From: Gnetum montanum
Taxonomy: Eukaryota > Streptophyta > Gnetopsida > Gnetales > Gnetaceae
Reading direction: 5' to 3'
Length of the DNA: 60,630 nt
Assembly: GCA_015680685.1 (NCBI GenBank)
Contig: MNCI01008033.1
Location: 885,324 to 945,953 of the forward strand
Of this stretch, positions 10,513-21,846 are shown one piece after another (the first letter of the stretch is position 1; each line of letters begins with the position of its first letter). The position numbers were made by a program, and so were the translations under genes. Below the pieces are notes generated by a model, which was not told the DNA's origin, ran no database searches, and worked only from the letters and a program-made list of their open reading frames with translations.

Positions 10513-12855
10513 ATGTCTCTTCTACAAGGAAGCAATAATGCACTATATAGCAAAAACATTCATTGAAAAACTAACGAGATATATGATGAAGAAAATTGAA
10601 GTGAACAACCTTATGTAGGGGTTTCATATGTTCATGACCACCCTAACAACACTCAAAGTCTACATTCACCCAAGGTAGACAATCTTGAAGGAGATGAAAT
10701 AAGTCCTAGACCAAGGGAGGCCTCAAGGCTTCAGACCTCTTTGAAATTTCAAAAAGATAAATCAAAGGACCAAAGGGAGAACTATAGAAGCCATGGAAAT
10801 TCTCCTAGTTCCTCATCTTCCTCTCCCCCTTCAATATCTAGTTCTGACAAAGATGAACATAGGTATGAAGATAAAGCTCCACTAATGGGTTGGAATAAAA
10901 ATAGAAATCAAACCCACAGGAAAAGTCAAAGACATCAACATGAACATAGACAAGATCATCATGATCAAACAAATAGAAATAGAAATTTTCATCACAATCT
11001 ATCTGATGACGATAAACCCTTATTGGCCACCAAGATTCTAATGCAGATCACAGAGGTAGTTAAGATATCTCGTAGGCATCGCAAATAGGGTTGCCTACCC
11101 AAGTTTAATATGAATAATATTCCTAAATTTGCAAGAGGCTATGATTCAGATCCACAACATCATTTACAAGCCTTCCATGATGCCTATTCTTTCTACAACA
11201 TTGAAAGTGGGTGGCAAAAGCTCAAGATTTTTCTTAGGACACTAATCAACAAAGCTGAAGTGTGGTATAGACTATTGAAACCAAATTCAATTTAACAGTG
11301 GTCCACAATGTTAGAACTCTTCAATGAGAAATAATGAACCTATGTGAGGGTGTGCAACCTAAGGAGATACATCCAAGGATGGAGATAAGAACAACATGAA
11401 CCCTTGGACATGGCCTTAGATAGATATTATTCTCTACTAAATAGATGCCTAGGCCATGGTTTCTCTAAGGAAAGGAAACTTTTCCATATCATAGATGGGC
11501 TTTGTAATGAAATAAGGGAGACCATTGGGGTGTATGCTCTAGGTCAATTATATGAGCTACAAACCCATCAGATCCAAGAGCTAATTGAGCATGTGGCAAA
11601 AGAAGAAGAAGAAATATGTAAATGGAAGAATGTTGAGAAAAATCACTAGGACCCACCTCTCCAAAAAAAGGAGGTCCATATCTATGGTAAGAAGAAAGAG
11701 GCTGCTCTTGATAAGGTGATCCTACAATGAATCTTGCCAATATAGAGGTCTATTGATGAACTTCAAGCAAAATTTAATAGGATGTCAAAATGGATATATG
11801 AAAATGTTACAACTCTTATATAGACGATTAAGGAGAAGGTAGTGCAAAGAAAACTAGGCAGTTGCAATAAATAGAGGATGTAGTATCAAGAAACATGTAG
11901 AAACACTTTTTGACAAGTAGAAAAAATGGCTGAAGCAAGTGAGGCTATAAACTCAACCATAGACAAAGATAATGGATGTGACATCTACATATATGACCAT
12001 TCAAAGGGCCATTGTCCGATCTTATTGCATCTACATGAGTTTTGGGATTCTACATTAAATTCCAAATTCATACAAAAGCACATGCCTAGGAGATTTCCTT
12101 TCCCACATGGTAATTATAGACGGTCCCACAACCAAACATACTATCCTAGGGGGACTTATTACCAGCCTCCACACTATCATCAACTGTAGTGGAAAAACCC
12201 ACAGTCGTGGGGAAGGCCACCACCAAACCAGCCCTATATTTCCTATCAACCAAAACCATATGGATATTATGTTCAACACCTTGTTTCTCCAACTAATTCT
12301 ATGTCCTCTACTTCAAATCACCACTATCACTCTCCCGAGTACCATCAACCCATGACATCCCCTAAAGGATTACCACCTCATGCCTCTTACCATTCATCCT
12401 ATCCTCGGTATTCTCATACTCCACCTCATCATATGCCACCACCAACAACATAGGAAGGTTCAACATCACAATATCAACAAACAAATGCCACTTGTGCTAT
12501 AAATGTACATAAACATGTTGATACCAGTAGGTTCCCACTACAAACTCAGAAACATCCTTTCTTTAGGACAAGCCCTAGGAGAAAGTGTAACACTCATGGA
12601 CCTACCACATCATCTGAGCTAGTACAATGCCAATCTAGTGTAATGCTTTACTTTTCACAACCAATGTCCTCTGATCCTACACAAAGGCCACCATCCATTG
12701 TTGCTCCAAAACCCAATAAAAGTAATGAATCTAGTAGTGTGGAGAGACAAACAAATCCATGCATACTATATCATAATCAAGGATGCAATCATGGGCCAGA
12801 CATCTACAACATTAACACACCTCATACCCTAATCCACCATACCTTTAACAACTAA
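10513..12855 (+). pseudogene. Athila-like gag, one frame with premature stops
   Basis: The frame from ATG at 10513 runs about 780 codons without a frameshift, broken only by roughly 15 in-frame stops; many are TAG/TAA/TGA one transition from CAG, CAA or CGA/TGG. The order is a basic Ser/His-rich N-terminus, a retrotransposon gag (capsid) core near 11110-11640 (FARGYDSDPQHHLQAF, NKAEVWYRLLKPNSI, MALDRYYSLLNRCLGHG), then a His/Pro/Tyr-rich tail. Two Cys/His clusters (about 12590-12630 and 12755-12800) resemble knuckles. The core matches the Athila/Tat style. The product would coat element RNA; here it is broken. Confidence 0.75.
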
Positions 12856-12869
12856 CTATGTAAACAATA

Positions 12870-14300
12870 ATTTGTCTACACAGTCGCCACAACACCAAGA
12901 GACACCTAGTGGCTCAAGAATGAAAGGTTACCAATGTTTTATACTTACATGGATCCTACCTATCTACTTATTAATTCTTGCCATGGCCAAATGCTTAGTT
13001 GTGGGGGAAACCCCCATTCTAATCTTTAGGATTAATAAGTATTTTTCATCTTTTTGTTTTACAATTTTTTATAATTTTCTTATTTATCGATACACTTATT
13101 TTCTATCCTTTTCAACTTTTTCCATTTGTTGTTTTCATTTCCTTTGTTAAGTAATCTAGCTTGTGAATAAAATGATCATGTAGCCCATTGATATGAGGTT
13201 TTCTCTATGTTTTCAAGTCATGAGAGACTGATTATTTGGACAGTGAGACCATGTCATTCATCCGCTCATTCCATTAATAATGATATTCTTTTTCATCATC
13301 CAATCTAAAAATAAATTTGTACTCATTGTGCCCAGGAAAAAGAGTGAAGAACCAAGGGAAAATGTGTGGAGTGTGACATCAAGAGGATTTGTAGATTCTC
13401 TTTGACCACTTCCATATGTTCTATCACGTTCCTTTGGTTGTAATTATATTTTTGTAACTCGAACAAAAAATGGGAGTAAGAGTAACATAAAAGGGCACTG
13501 AATAAAATTCTGAGGGTCCCACTGGAAAGACACATACCCATGCTGAAGGTTGGTGGCTTCTTAGATACCTTAATAAAAAAAATGTGCCATAAATAAGCTT
13601 CTCCCTTGAACAAATTGTCAAGTGATGTTACTCCTTGCAACTTTGGTAGTGATGAAACAATGCGATGTCACTAACATGTTGTTTGGACTTAGTCTAAATC
13701 TTAGAAAGAAGGGCTAATGATTACTTAACCATTAATAACACACAAGGATTCATTATGCCTCCAGTAAGATACTCACATCCCAATCTTTGCAATCCTTTCT
13801 ACAATCCATCCCATCTTGCTATCCGGATGGTCCTAACTTGTGGTTTTGTGTAACATAGAGTTATTTTCTCAAATTGGTGGTTTTAACATGTGTGTTCTGT
13901 TTCATAGGTATGCATTGCATTCAAACCCTTTAGTGCCTATGGACATTTTTAGGTGTAGTTATAGAAGGGCATCATAGGCTAGAGCCTACTTTGGGAAGGA
14001 TCCACTTGTGTAACTATTGTAACTTGTACTTGTTTGACACAACCACATCATTCCTAACCCTCCAAGTGCATAATTGTTACATTTCATTCTATCCCTTATC
14101 ATGTAATTGATCCATTCCACAACATAGGTATAATACCACTTTTCTTGCATCTTCCAAAGCTTTTAACGTCAACAACTCCATATTCTCACACTTTTGGTGT
14201 CTAAAACTGATTTCCTACTTACCCCAGAACTATGGACCTAACCTAAAACCTTCCAACCAATCCCAGTGCTTCATTTTCCATGCTTAGTATCCTCATTCAA
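12870..14300 (+). other. Non-coding spacer where pol would be expected
   Basis: After gag ends, AT-rich sequence with a TTGTGGGGGAAACCCCC block (about 13000-13016) continues to about 14.3 kb. No protease, RT or integrase block is visible on either strand. Confidence 0.5.
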
Positions 14301-14311
14301 TGCACATTCAT

Positions 14312-14385
14312 GAACCCTGATATTGACTACCCAATATTGAGTACCTAATAATAGGTCCATAAAAACTATATATATGACCCCCACA
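14312..14385 (+). promoter_or_regulatory. LTR-like promoter block inside the element
   Basis: CTGATATTGAC and CCAATATTGAG are what the GATATCG palindromes of the LTR become when CpG decays to TG/CA. They are followed within 50 bp by a TATATATATGA box, the same order as in U3 of the LTRs. It may be an internal promoter for the second ORF or a fragment of an inserted LTR. Confidence 0.35.
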
Positions 14386-14916
14386 GTGCTCCAAAATTCA
14401 TTCTGATCATTTGCAACTAGGGGAGTTTTTCAAATTTTATTTTGTGACTCAAAGCTCTATTCAACCCGCTTCCACTTGCAATACCTTGCTCCATACTACT
14501 TTCATTTCTATGCCATTTGAATCTACTTGAACCTAGACTGTTCAAGTTAGTCATGGGGGGTGCTTGCATGGGAAACTTGTGCTAATTTTCTAAAATTTGC
14601 TATCACCTCGAAGATATTATGAGGGTAAGAGTGTTAAAAACCTTAAGCATTATAATGAAACATCAATCATATTAATGCCAAAAACCTTAATTTTTCCACC
14701 CAAGGGATCATAACCATCATAATAAGCCATACTCAAGGAAAAGGGAACCAACTGCAAAAGGTCATAAAAAAAGATAAACACTTTTTGGACATTTTTCTAA
14801 CTCTAAAATCATATGGACTAAAAGAACTTAATAAGACTAAGGTGATGAGTAAGGTATAAACTTGTTAATGATAAATAACAACACCTTAGTAACATCTGAT
14901 CATTGATTAATTGCAG

Positions 14917-17623
14917 ATGGCCCCAAAACGATGAGCACAAGGAGGACCTTCGCAGGGAGCAACCAAATGCCCAAGAGGTGGTAGGTGCCAACAAGGTGAG
15001 CATGTAAAGCATGAGGAATAGGAAGCCCAATCATTTAGCATCCATCAAGAGGCTACTATCATAGGACAATTAGTCCAAGGAGAGGCTACAAAACCACAAG
15101 CTCTCATGTAGGGACAATGCCTCACATTGTCTGCGAAATGCCTTGAGGCCATTCGAGAAAAATCCATGTTGACCATGATCATTATAGAGATGAACTTCAC
15201 CCCATTCATGGTGTTCCCTCTTGAAGTAGTTTGAATGCAGCTCTAGGCATCACCTGTATGGCCCATCCTTTTGGATACTAGCAAATGGTACCTTGGCAAA
15301 ACATACCAATTCTAGCACAACAAGAAGGAGTGCACCACTATTAACATTTACAAAGTCATTGTTTCATTCTCAATCAAAGTAATTGCCAAAGCTCTAAATC
15401 TACTGAATGAGGGTGCTAAGTTGGCCCATCTATCCATGAGGTCTAACCCCAACACTAGAAAGCTATGGTTGAAGTAGGCTTACAACAAAGAAGATAAGAC
15501 ATATAATGAATTGACTCTAGAAGAGAGGACCTATTTCAATATAGGGACATATCACCTCTTCCCCACCAAAGGGCTTAATAGAATCTCCACATATGCAGCT
15601 AGAGGAAGTGTCATACTAATGGGCAAATACATGGCCAACCTTCCCTAGTTATATTGCATGGAAATTTAGAGGTAGTTTGAAGAAAAGGCATGGAAGGCCA
15701 CACTTCCATTCCCTTGCCTGAGCTATAAGCTATGTAAGTGTGCTAGAATCATGGGGTACACAAACAACACTCCCAGGAAGGCTCAAAATGCTTTCTTTCA
15801 CTAAATTACTTAAACCAGCAGTGCCAAGGAAAGACCTTGGTGAGGAACAAAAGCTAGAGGGGGAAGTAGAACCAAAAAAAGAAGAAAAACTAGAAAAAGA
15901 AGCAAAACAAGAGCCCAAACAGCATCACAAGCCACAACTTCCACCACCACCACCATAAGAATATAGGCCTGTAATGAGCCACTTGCAAAAATTTGTTGAA
16001 ATACTCAACTAGGGGAGTAGAGAAGAATCAAGCCTCTTTAGGGTCATCAATGACGCTATGTAGCCCACTGTTTTGGCAAATCCAACAAGGGGACAGATCT
16101 CACTACAATCAAAAGAAAAATCCCAATGGTCATGTCAAATCTCTAGTAACATCACATCCTTTCAGGTGATGCTTGAGATAGGGGAAGATGCCACAATAGT
16201 GTTCATGCAGCATTAGGATGTGGTAGGTGTAGCAGAGGTGATAACAGATCACATTAAAGAGTCTTTCAATATGCCTATTGTGCCTCCAGTTGATTTGACT
16301 AGGACTAGAGACATGCAAATGCTTGTTGGGACTTCAATGAATCCTATACCATGAGGATGTGTTAGATCTATTGCTACAAATAAGACAAATAATGATCGCC
16401 CTATTTGACATTCCCAGTGATGTCACTACAGCACAATCAAACCTGATTACCAGTAAAGGAAAGCTGGTCATGGTTGAGACTAGGGCGGAACACAAAAAAA
16501 TAGAGGTGCAATGCTTGCAACAAGAGTTGGCTGCCCTAAGAGCTAAAAGATGGGACCCTACCCAGTTTATTGCACCTGATCAATTGGATCAATTTAGAAT
16601 AGAATAGCTGAGCGAATTGATCAAAGACAACAAAGTTGCCGAGCAAGAAAATGACAAGGTGGTTTGGTGTGCCTCTACTACTAAGGCACAATCCTATGCC
16701 CATAAGAAAGCACTAATTGTCACCCAAGAAGAAAATAAATAGCTTGCTACCAAAAATTCAAGGTTGATCATCATAAAAAAATAAAGGGATGTTCTAGAGG
16801 AAAGTTTCCATCAGTTGAGAGAAAAACTGATGAGGGTCAACCAAGATATCAACAGATTGGCTAGAGGAAACAAAACCCTCTCGATGAAGGAGGTCTGAGT
16901 CATTTGACAAAAGTCTGCAATTGAAATAAGCACATGGAAAAATGAGGTCCAAAAGCATGAGAAGTTGAAGGAACACTTCCGAGACCAAGTAGGCATGTAC
17001 AAGTAGATCAACAAAAAGGAAATCTAGATGGCCAAAGCTTGCATTGGGTCTATGTCAATGCAAAATCCTTATTGGCAATCCATCTTAGATAGTTATGCAC
17101 TAGTCCATCAAGTAGAAGTGAAGAATAAAGACTTGCAGATTGAGGATTTAAAAGAATACATGGTGTTGGCTAATCTCTGATATGTCAACCTATTAGTAGT
17201 AGGTTGACCTAGAACTGAGCTGGAGAAGTAAGTAATGACCACCTACGCATTATACGAGAAAGAGTTTGCAAACAGAAAAGTTGCTTTGCAAAAACTCCAT
17301 GTAGCAAACTCAGAACTTGAGGTGATCAAAGCTCACTACCATGGACATAAAGATGTTACTTTAGACCTAGCCAAGAGATTAACAGATTATCATGAGTTGA
17401 AAGAAAAGGCCAGGGCCTTTGAAGAGAAACCATGACAGTTTGTAGCTTAGTATGTGAAGGCTAACAAAATATTTTTGCAGCTACCATGTCCTTAGGATGT
17501 ACTAGCACTAGCACACATCGATTTAGTAGCCTAGACGGTACATGATCCAAGGACAGAAGAAGAAAAGTTATAGGTGCTACTCAACCACTCCAAATTTCAT
17601 AAGCCTGGCAAAAAAGGGAAGTG
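14917..17623 (+). pseudogene. Second ORF: unknown N-terminal part plus coiled coil
   Basis: The frame opens at ATG 14917 right after TTGCAG, which could be a splice acceptor. It is readable for about 900 codons with many stops and at least one frameshift near 15800. The N-terminal third (about 14917-15770) is globular-looking and unknown to me (FTPFMVFPLEVV, ELTLEERTYFNIGTYHLFP). A Glu/Lys-rich and poly-Pro linker follows (15790-15955). The rest (16359-17435) is Glu/Lys/Gln-rich with heptad-like texture, as in a coiled coil. It occupies the place of an env-like ORF, but there is no signal peptide or membrane segment that I can see. Function unknown. Confidence 0.55.
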
Positions 17624-17819
17624 ATCGATGGAGGAGCCATCATCTCCAAGAACTACATGAGCTTTTCCAATTTTGTGTCTTGTAATATTGTGTCCAAATT
17701 TTTGTAAAACACGATTGGGGCATGCAAGAATCAATTTGTTTATTTATTTGAGTTAGTCAATAATTCCATGCCTTCAGAATATTCCTCATTTTTTTTAACT
17801 TGAGGATGAGTTTTCATTC

Positions 17820-17832
17820 AGTCATGGGAGTA
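17820..17832 (+). promoter_or_regulatory. Polypurine tract
   Basis: A short AGTCATGGGAGTA sequence directly precedes the TGATGAG start of the right LTR, where plus-strand DNA synthesis is primed. It is only partly purine, probably because of decay. Confidence 0.5.
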
Positions 17833-18702
17833 TGATGAGTCATGATTTTGTCAGCTCTGATATCGAATAGCCTCAATATCGGATATGCGATATTGAGTCC
17901 CAAGAAATGATGTTAGATATCTGATATCATCTCTTTCATGCTAGCCCATAAATACAACACTTAGGCGCACAATTAGGACATAGTTTTGTTGTTAGATTTT
18001 AGATAGTTTTTCAAAGCTTTGTAATTTCAAGTTCTATTATTCCCAGTGCATGCTCGCAGTGTGATGTTTGTGATTATACGACATCCTTATTCGAGTGTGA
18101 CATACTTGGACACGTTACATGATCGAAAATAAAGATCAAGATTAGCTCCATCATTACAACATCCACTTAGATTTATTATTGCTTTAATTATTTAATTGTT
18201 TAATTGTTTATTATTTTCTTTAGTTAATATTTCCATTTACTACTATTTAAAATTCCTATCATTAAGTGAAATGATTACAACTAATCACGAGCGCTGAAGT
18301 GTAATTACTTGGTAACCAAGTAGTGTATTGTTTGGCAAGCCTACTAACATATGCTTGGAAACTCCAATGGTTGTTATACAAAGTCCAAGGCATGTGCAGA
18401 TGATTAGGAACAGATAATCACCACACATAGGCCAGTTTAGATTTTACTTTCCATTATTTATTAGCTTAATTAATTTATTTCTTTATTGTCATTAGGAGAA
18501 ACATAGGATTAGGCAACATCAATCATATGCCTCACCTTGGACTAAACCATACATGACAAAGCTACCACTTATCCACATGGGAAGACAATGAACTATGATT
18601 AAAGCATAATTACAACTAGTCCCATCCACCGAATTCGACCGGATCATGCATGAACGCTTATGATTCGTATGGTTGGGCATGGGGGTGCCTTGTTGCTCAT
18701 CA
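17833..18702 (+). repeat. 3' LTR of the pol-less Athila-like element
   Basis: 870 bp, matching 9547-10387. The TATA box has changed to CATAAATA (near 17947). GATATC-type palindromes persist near 17858-17927. It ends CTCATCA at 18702. Confidence 0.9.
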
Positions 18703-18707
18703 ACGAA
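18703..18707. repeat. Target-site duplication (right), ACGAA
   Basis: Partner of ACAAA at 9542-9546; it retains the CpG that was lost on the left. Confidence 0.7.
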
Positions 18708-18970
18708 GTTCCTCTTAGATGCCTCTAATCTCATGAATTTGTTGCTCAAAAATATTCATTCAATCATTGACTTGGGACTCCATTTTTCTCCAATGCACTT
18801 TCTGGGTTTTGGACATCAATAAGCCAAAAAAAAATAATGCAAAGTGAAAATCTTATGTCCTTGTGATCCTTTTTATGGATTTTGGGATAGTTAATTAGTT
18901 TTGAGGGACTTAGAACTACCATGAATGAATTCTCTCTTTCTAGATCCTTCCATGGGGACTTCATTAATCA
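18703..18970 (-). pseudogene. Gag N-terminus of the interrupted gypsy relic
   Basis: On the minus strand a MESQVND start and a helical FEQQIHEIRG stretch lead into EELR at 18703. The reading resumes across the insertion at 9546 with a VNQTKGFMKNMQDMSKEIR stretch, which looks like one gag N-terminal helix split by the Athila-like element. Stops are present (for example after QVND). This supports the nested insertion. Confidence 0.6.
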
Positions 18971-19215
18971 TAAAAGACTCTTTCCCATCTAAAAATATTC
19001 AATATTCAAGCTTTAAATCAAACTTTTTCATGTTCTAGAATGATGACATAATGGTTTCAAAAACTAATTTTCAGGCTTTCATAGGCTAAATTTAATTGTT
19101 TCATTGTGTCCAAAAGGTTCAAATCCATTGTAAATGACTCTTGTTTCATTGAAATCAAATACAAAAATCAAATTTTTTATTGTTTCAAGTTGTAAAAAAT
19201 CTCACATTTCTTAAA

Positions 19216-19298
19216 ACTTCCTAAGAAGTCATCCATCCTAGTACTACTCCAAAACAAGCATGCTTAATTATGGAATTTTTATGCTAATTGCTATAACC
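19216..19298 (-). repeat. 5S-rRNA-like segment
   Basis: On the minus strand the sequence AAGCATGCTTG, then GAGTAGTACTAGGATG and GATGACTTCTTAGGAAGT, follows the 3' half of plant 5S rRNA, with the box A, intermediate element and box C region in order. A stretch of 16 bases (GAGTAGTACTAGGATG) is identical to the usual plant sequence. The 5' half is shortened and diverged, so it is not a functional 5S gene. It lies upstream of the gypsy gag on the same strand, where the 5' LTR or leader should be, reminiscent of Cassandra TRIM elements that carry 5S sequence in their LTRs. Confidence 0.7.
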
Positions 19299-19429
19299 TG
19301 CCAAAATTTTTTTATTTGTAAAATTTCTCAATGTCCTTATACCTATTTTTTCTCACTAATTATTTTTTTTTATTTTTTCATTTATTGATGAAAAAATTTA
19401 ATTGATGGAAATTTTTCCTATCATTAGGA

Positions 19430-19965
19430 GGAACGCACTAACATTGTTGGTAGTCTTCATTAGTAAGTAGGAAGGCAGGGAATGATGGCACCAATAGACC
19501 ATCAATGATTAAGGATGTAGGGAATGGTAACACCGATAGACATTGAAGAGACAGGCACTGAACACATCAATGATCACCGTCAGCTACTAGGAAGGTAGGG
19601 AATGATGGCATTGATGAACATCATGGAGGCAAGCATCAACTACACTAGTGGGTACTGAGAAGACAAGCATTGATGGTGATTACCATCAACAACTAGGGAG
19701 GTAGGGAATGGTGGTGTTGGTAGACACTAAGGAGGTAGGCATTAATAGTGCCAATGATCATCATTAGTAACCATGAAGGTAGGGTAGAACACCATCAGTG
19801 GTGGCCAAGAAGGTAGGCTTTGACATCATCAGTAATCACCATTTTCAACCAAGGAGACAAGGAATGGTGGCACAAGCAATGACTAAAAAGGAAGGCTTTG
19901 ACAACATCAGAGGTCACCACCCACAACTAAGGAGGCAAAGAATGGCGGCACTAGTGGAGTAGGGT
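19430..19965. repeat. Diverged minisatellite, about 40-bp units
   Basis: At least ten related units carry AAGGAGGTAGGGAATGGTGG-like and AGGCATTGATA-like cores, alternating with CATCA(A/G)TGATCACCATCA blocks. Spacing varies from about 35 to 105 bp, suggesting a two-part higher-order unit. It may belong to the U3 region of the gypsy LTR. Confidence 0.7.
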
Positions 19966-20059
19966 AATGGAAAGAAAAATGATAGCACGATGCACATGTG
20001 TGAGGACCATGTGATGTTTGTAGGAGGGTTGGGAGGGTCACATGATGGGCCATGGTAGG

Positions 20060-20113
20060 ACATAAAAAGAGGTTTTTTGTTGCGGTGAGGCCGCAAAAGG
20101 TTTTTTTGTAGTG
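20060..20113 (+). repeat. Possible CACTA-type terminus
   Basis: The segment ends TTTTTTTGTAGTG, the reverse complement of the CACTACAA start of En/Spm elements. Just inside it is TTGCGGTGAGGCCGCAA, a hairpin like CACTA subterminal repeats. The other end of an element was not found. Confidence 0.3.
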
Positions 20114-20170
20114 TCCTACAGTGATGCCTTGATGCAAGGCCACAAGGCCTCACTACACAGCAATGCATTG

Positions 20171-20216
20171 GATCACACTATGGCCTGGCAAGCTACAAGG
20201 CCTAATAGTGTGATTA
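20171..20216. repeat. Inverted repeat hairpin
   Basis: ATCACACTA and GGCC on the left pair with GGCC and TAGTGTGAT on the right around a loop of about 14 bases. Confidence 0.6.
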
Positions 20217-20417
20217 CATAATGACATGGTTGGGCCAACGCAACAGCTAATAGGAGCCTACCCCACCATTGCAAATTTTTAAATATTATTACTATATTTT
20301 TTTAATAAATAAATTAAATTAATTTTTTAAGTGATCTAAATATAATTACACCCTTTAAATAATCACAACTAGTTTGTTGGCTTGGTGGTTAAAGTATTGA
20401 GCCAATAGGTCCAAAAT

Positions 20418-20505
20418 AGCTTTTAAAAAAACTTTAAAATTAAAAATTAAATTAAATTTTAAAAAATATTCTAAAGTTGAATTTTTAATTTTTAATTTAA
20501 TGGCA
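20418..20505. repeat. AT-only inverted repeat
   Basis: An AAAATTAAAAATTAAATT arm is followed about 25 bp later by AATTTTTAATTTTTAATTT, able to fold into a long AT hairpin. Confidence 0.6.
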
Positions 20506-20509
20506 TGCT

Positions 20510-21600
20510 TACTAAGAAATGTGATATCTTGCAAAACATGCATATGATTTTGATGAAATTGGTACTGGTGGAATCGTATTGAAGAGTACTCTGTGTTGGA
20601 CTCATGATAACTCCTATTCACAACCTACCAATCATGAAGTTAAGAAAAGTGATCATTAGTTTGAAAATTAATTAATAATTAATTACCTATTAATGTAAAT
20701 TATAATTGCATATTTTTTCAATTAGCTCAACCTACAACTATTACTAGGGTTTTTGGAGACTCTCCTTCAAATTCATAGGAAAGGAGGTCTTTTCCTCATC
20801 ATCTTCAAATCAATTCAGTATCAAAAATTTCTTGGTGAAGAAGTTTGCGACATGACTCCTCTGAAATATTTCAGTCAAGCTTCTCCTGTACTCTAGGTAA
20901 CTTAGCTTATGTTTCTATCCTTTTGCATCAAAATAATGTAATTAAGGCCATTGATTTCATTTGTAGTTTGTTAGATGTCGATGGGCTAGGTTGTTTGAAT
21001 TACTAACTTTCCCTATTTTAAAAACTTCGCGCTATAAGGACATTCTAAGGAATTGGTGTAATATTTACCATTTGTGGGAAATTTCTGTTTCAAAAATGAT
21101 TTTTTGAAGTTTAATAATTACGCTTGCCAATATTCGAACAATTTTAGGTTTTCATGCTGCAGTAAATCCTTTTGTTTCTAGCATGCAATCTCCTGAATTT
21201 CAAGCTTGTTATTAAGGAGAATTATTTGATTACATTGATGATTCCACTCTTTTTTGAAAAAAGTATTATTAAGTTGATTTTACTATTAAGATTGACTACC
21301 AAATGTGTTTGTAAATATACAGTAAAGTTTTATGGGGTTCCCAATCTATCCATGTTAACTCCTACTCTATCTATCTTCTTCATGATGCAAAAATAGGTAT
21401 AGTGTATAATTGGTCTCTCTCTTGTTTCTCTTTTTTACACCTTGCCATGGAATTTGCTACTACAAACCAAAAGAACCTTATACTATATGTTATTTTCCTT
21501 TACCTATGAACTTAATCTTAAGTTATGATTCTTCCACCAATAGCCTCCATTAATATGATCCCTGTTTATACCCTAAGTTTCTTGAAGAAGAAAGAGTTGT
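20510..21600. other. No recognisable gene
   Basis: AT-rich sequence. A stretch near 20870-20896 reads like a short exon ending in a stop followed by GTAACTTAG, but no family could be assigned. Confidence 0.3.
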
Positions 21601-21830
21601 GATGGCTCAACTTAAAGGTTCTAAAAAAGGAAAAGAAGCTCTTCCATAGGCCCACAATCTAGAAGGACCTGATGAGGTGTGTGTGTGTGTGTGTGTGTGT
21701 ATCTTGTTTATTGATTATTTGTTTTCATGATATTTATGTGCTAGTGCACTCTGGGCTACGGACCAAATCAAGTGGAGATGCAAGGGAGTACAATCCAAGA
21801 ATGGAGAAGGTAGTCGCATTGAAACCTAGT
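21600..21830 (+). pseudogene. Exon-like fragments of an unidentified decayed gene, 5' part
   Basis: ATG at 21601 opens MAQLKGSKKGKEALP, then a stop, then readable sequence to GAG at the GT microsatellite. A second exon-like block after GTGCTAG (21749) reads GLRTKSSGDAREYNPRMEK and runs into the LINE target site, continuing at 27708. I do not recognise the product. It could equally be part of another decayed element. Confidence 0.25.
21677..21700. repeat. (GT)12 microsatellite
   Basis: An uninterrupted dinucleotide run. Confidence 0.97.
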
Positions 21831-21846
21831 TCCAAGGTTGATTATC
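21831..21846. repeat. LINE target-site duplication, left
   Basis: TCCAAGGTTGATTATC, identical to 27692-27707. The flanking bases differ, so the duplication is exactly 16 bp. Confidence 0.95.

Larger units (their letters stand above)
9547..18702 (+). mobile_element. Complete pol-less Athila-like LTR retrotransposon
   Basis: Two direct-repeat LTRs (9547-10387 and 17833-18702) start TGATGAGT and end CTCATCA, the TIR-like ends also seen in the young copy at 58632. A degenerate tRNA-Asp PBS follows the left LTR and a short purine-rich tract precedes the right one. The interior of about 7.4 kb holds a gag reading frame (10513-12855) and a second frame with coiled-coil texture (about 14917-17623). 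I found no protease, RT, RNase H or integrase motif. It interrupts the gag of a minus-strand gypsy relic and is flanked by ACAAA/ACGAA. Confidence 0.85.

Noticed and set aside
14917-17623. Env-like glycoprotein for the second ORF
   Set aside because: No signal peptide, membrane segment or cleavage motif was seen; the coiled-coil and poly-Pro texture alone does not support an envelope call.
19209-19300. Functional 5S rRNA gene
   Set aside because: Only the 3' half is recognisable and the 5' half is shortened and diverged; no T-rich terminator was placed.
20370-20430. tRNA-derived SINE head (TTGTTGGCTTGGTGGTTAAAG)
   Set aside because: The A-box-like match is suggestive, but no convincing B box or element ends follow.
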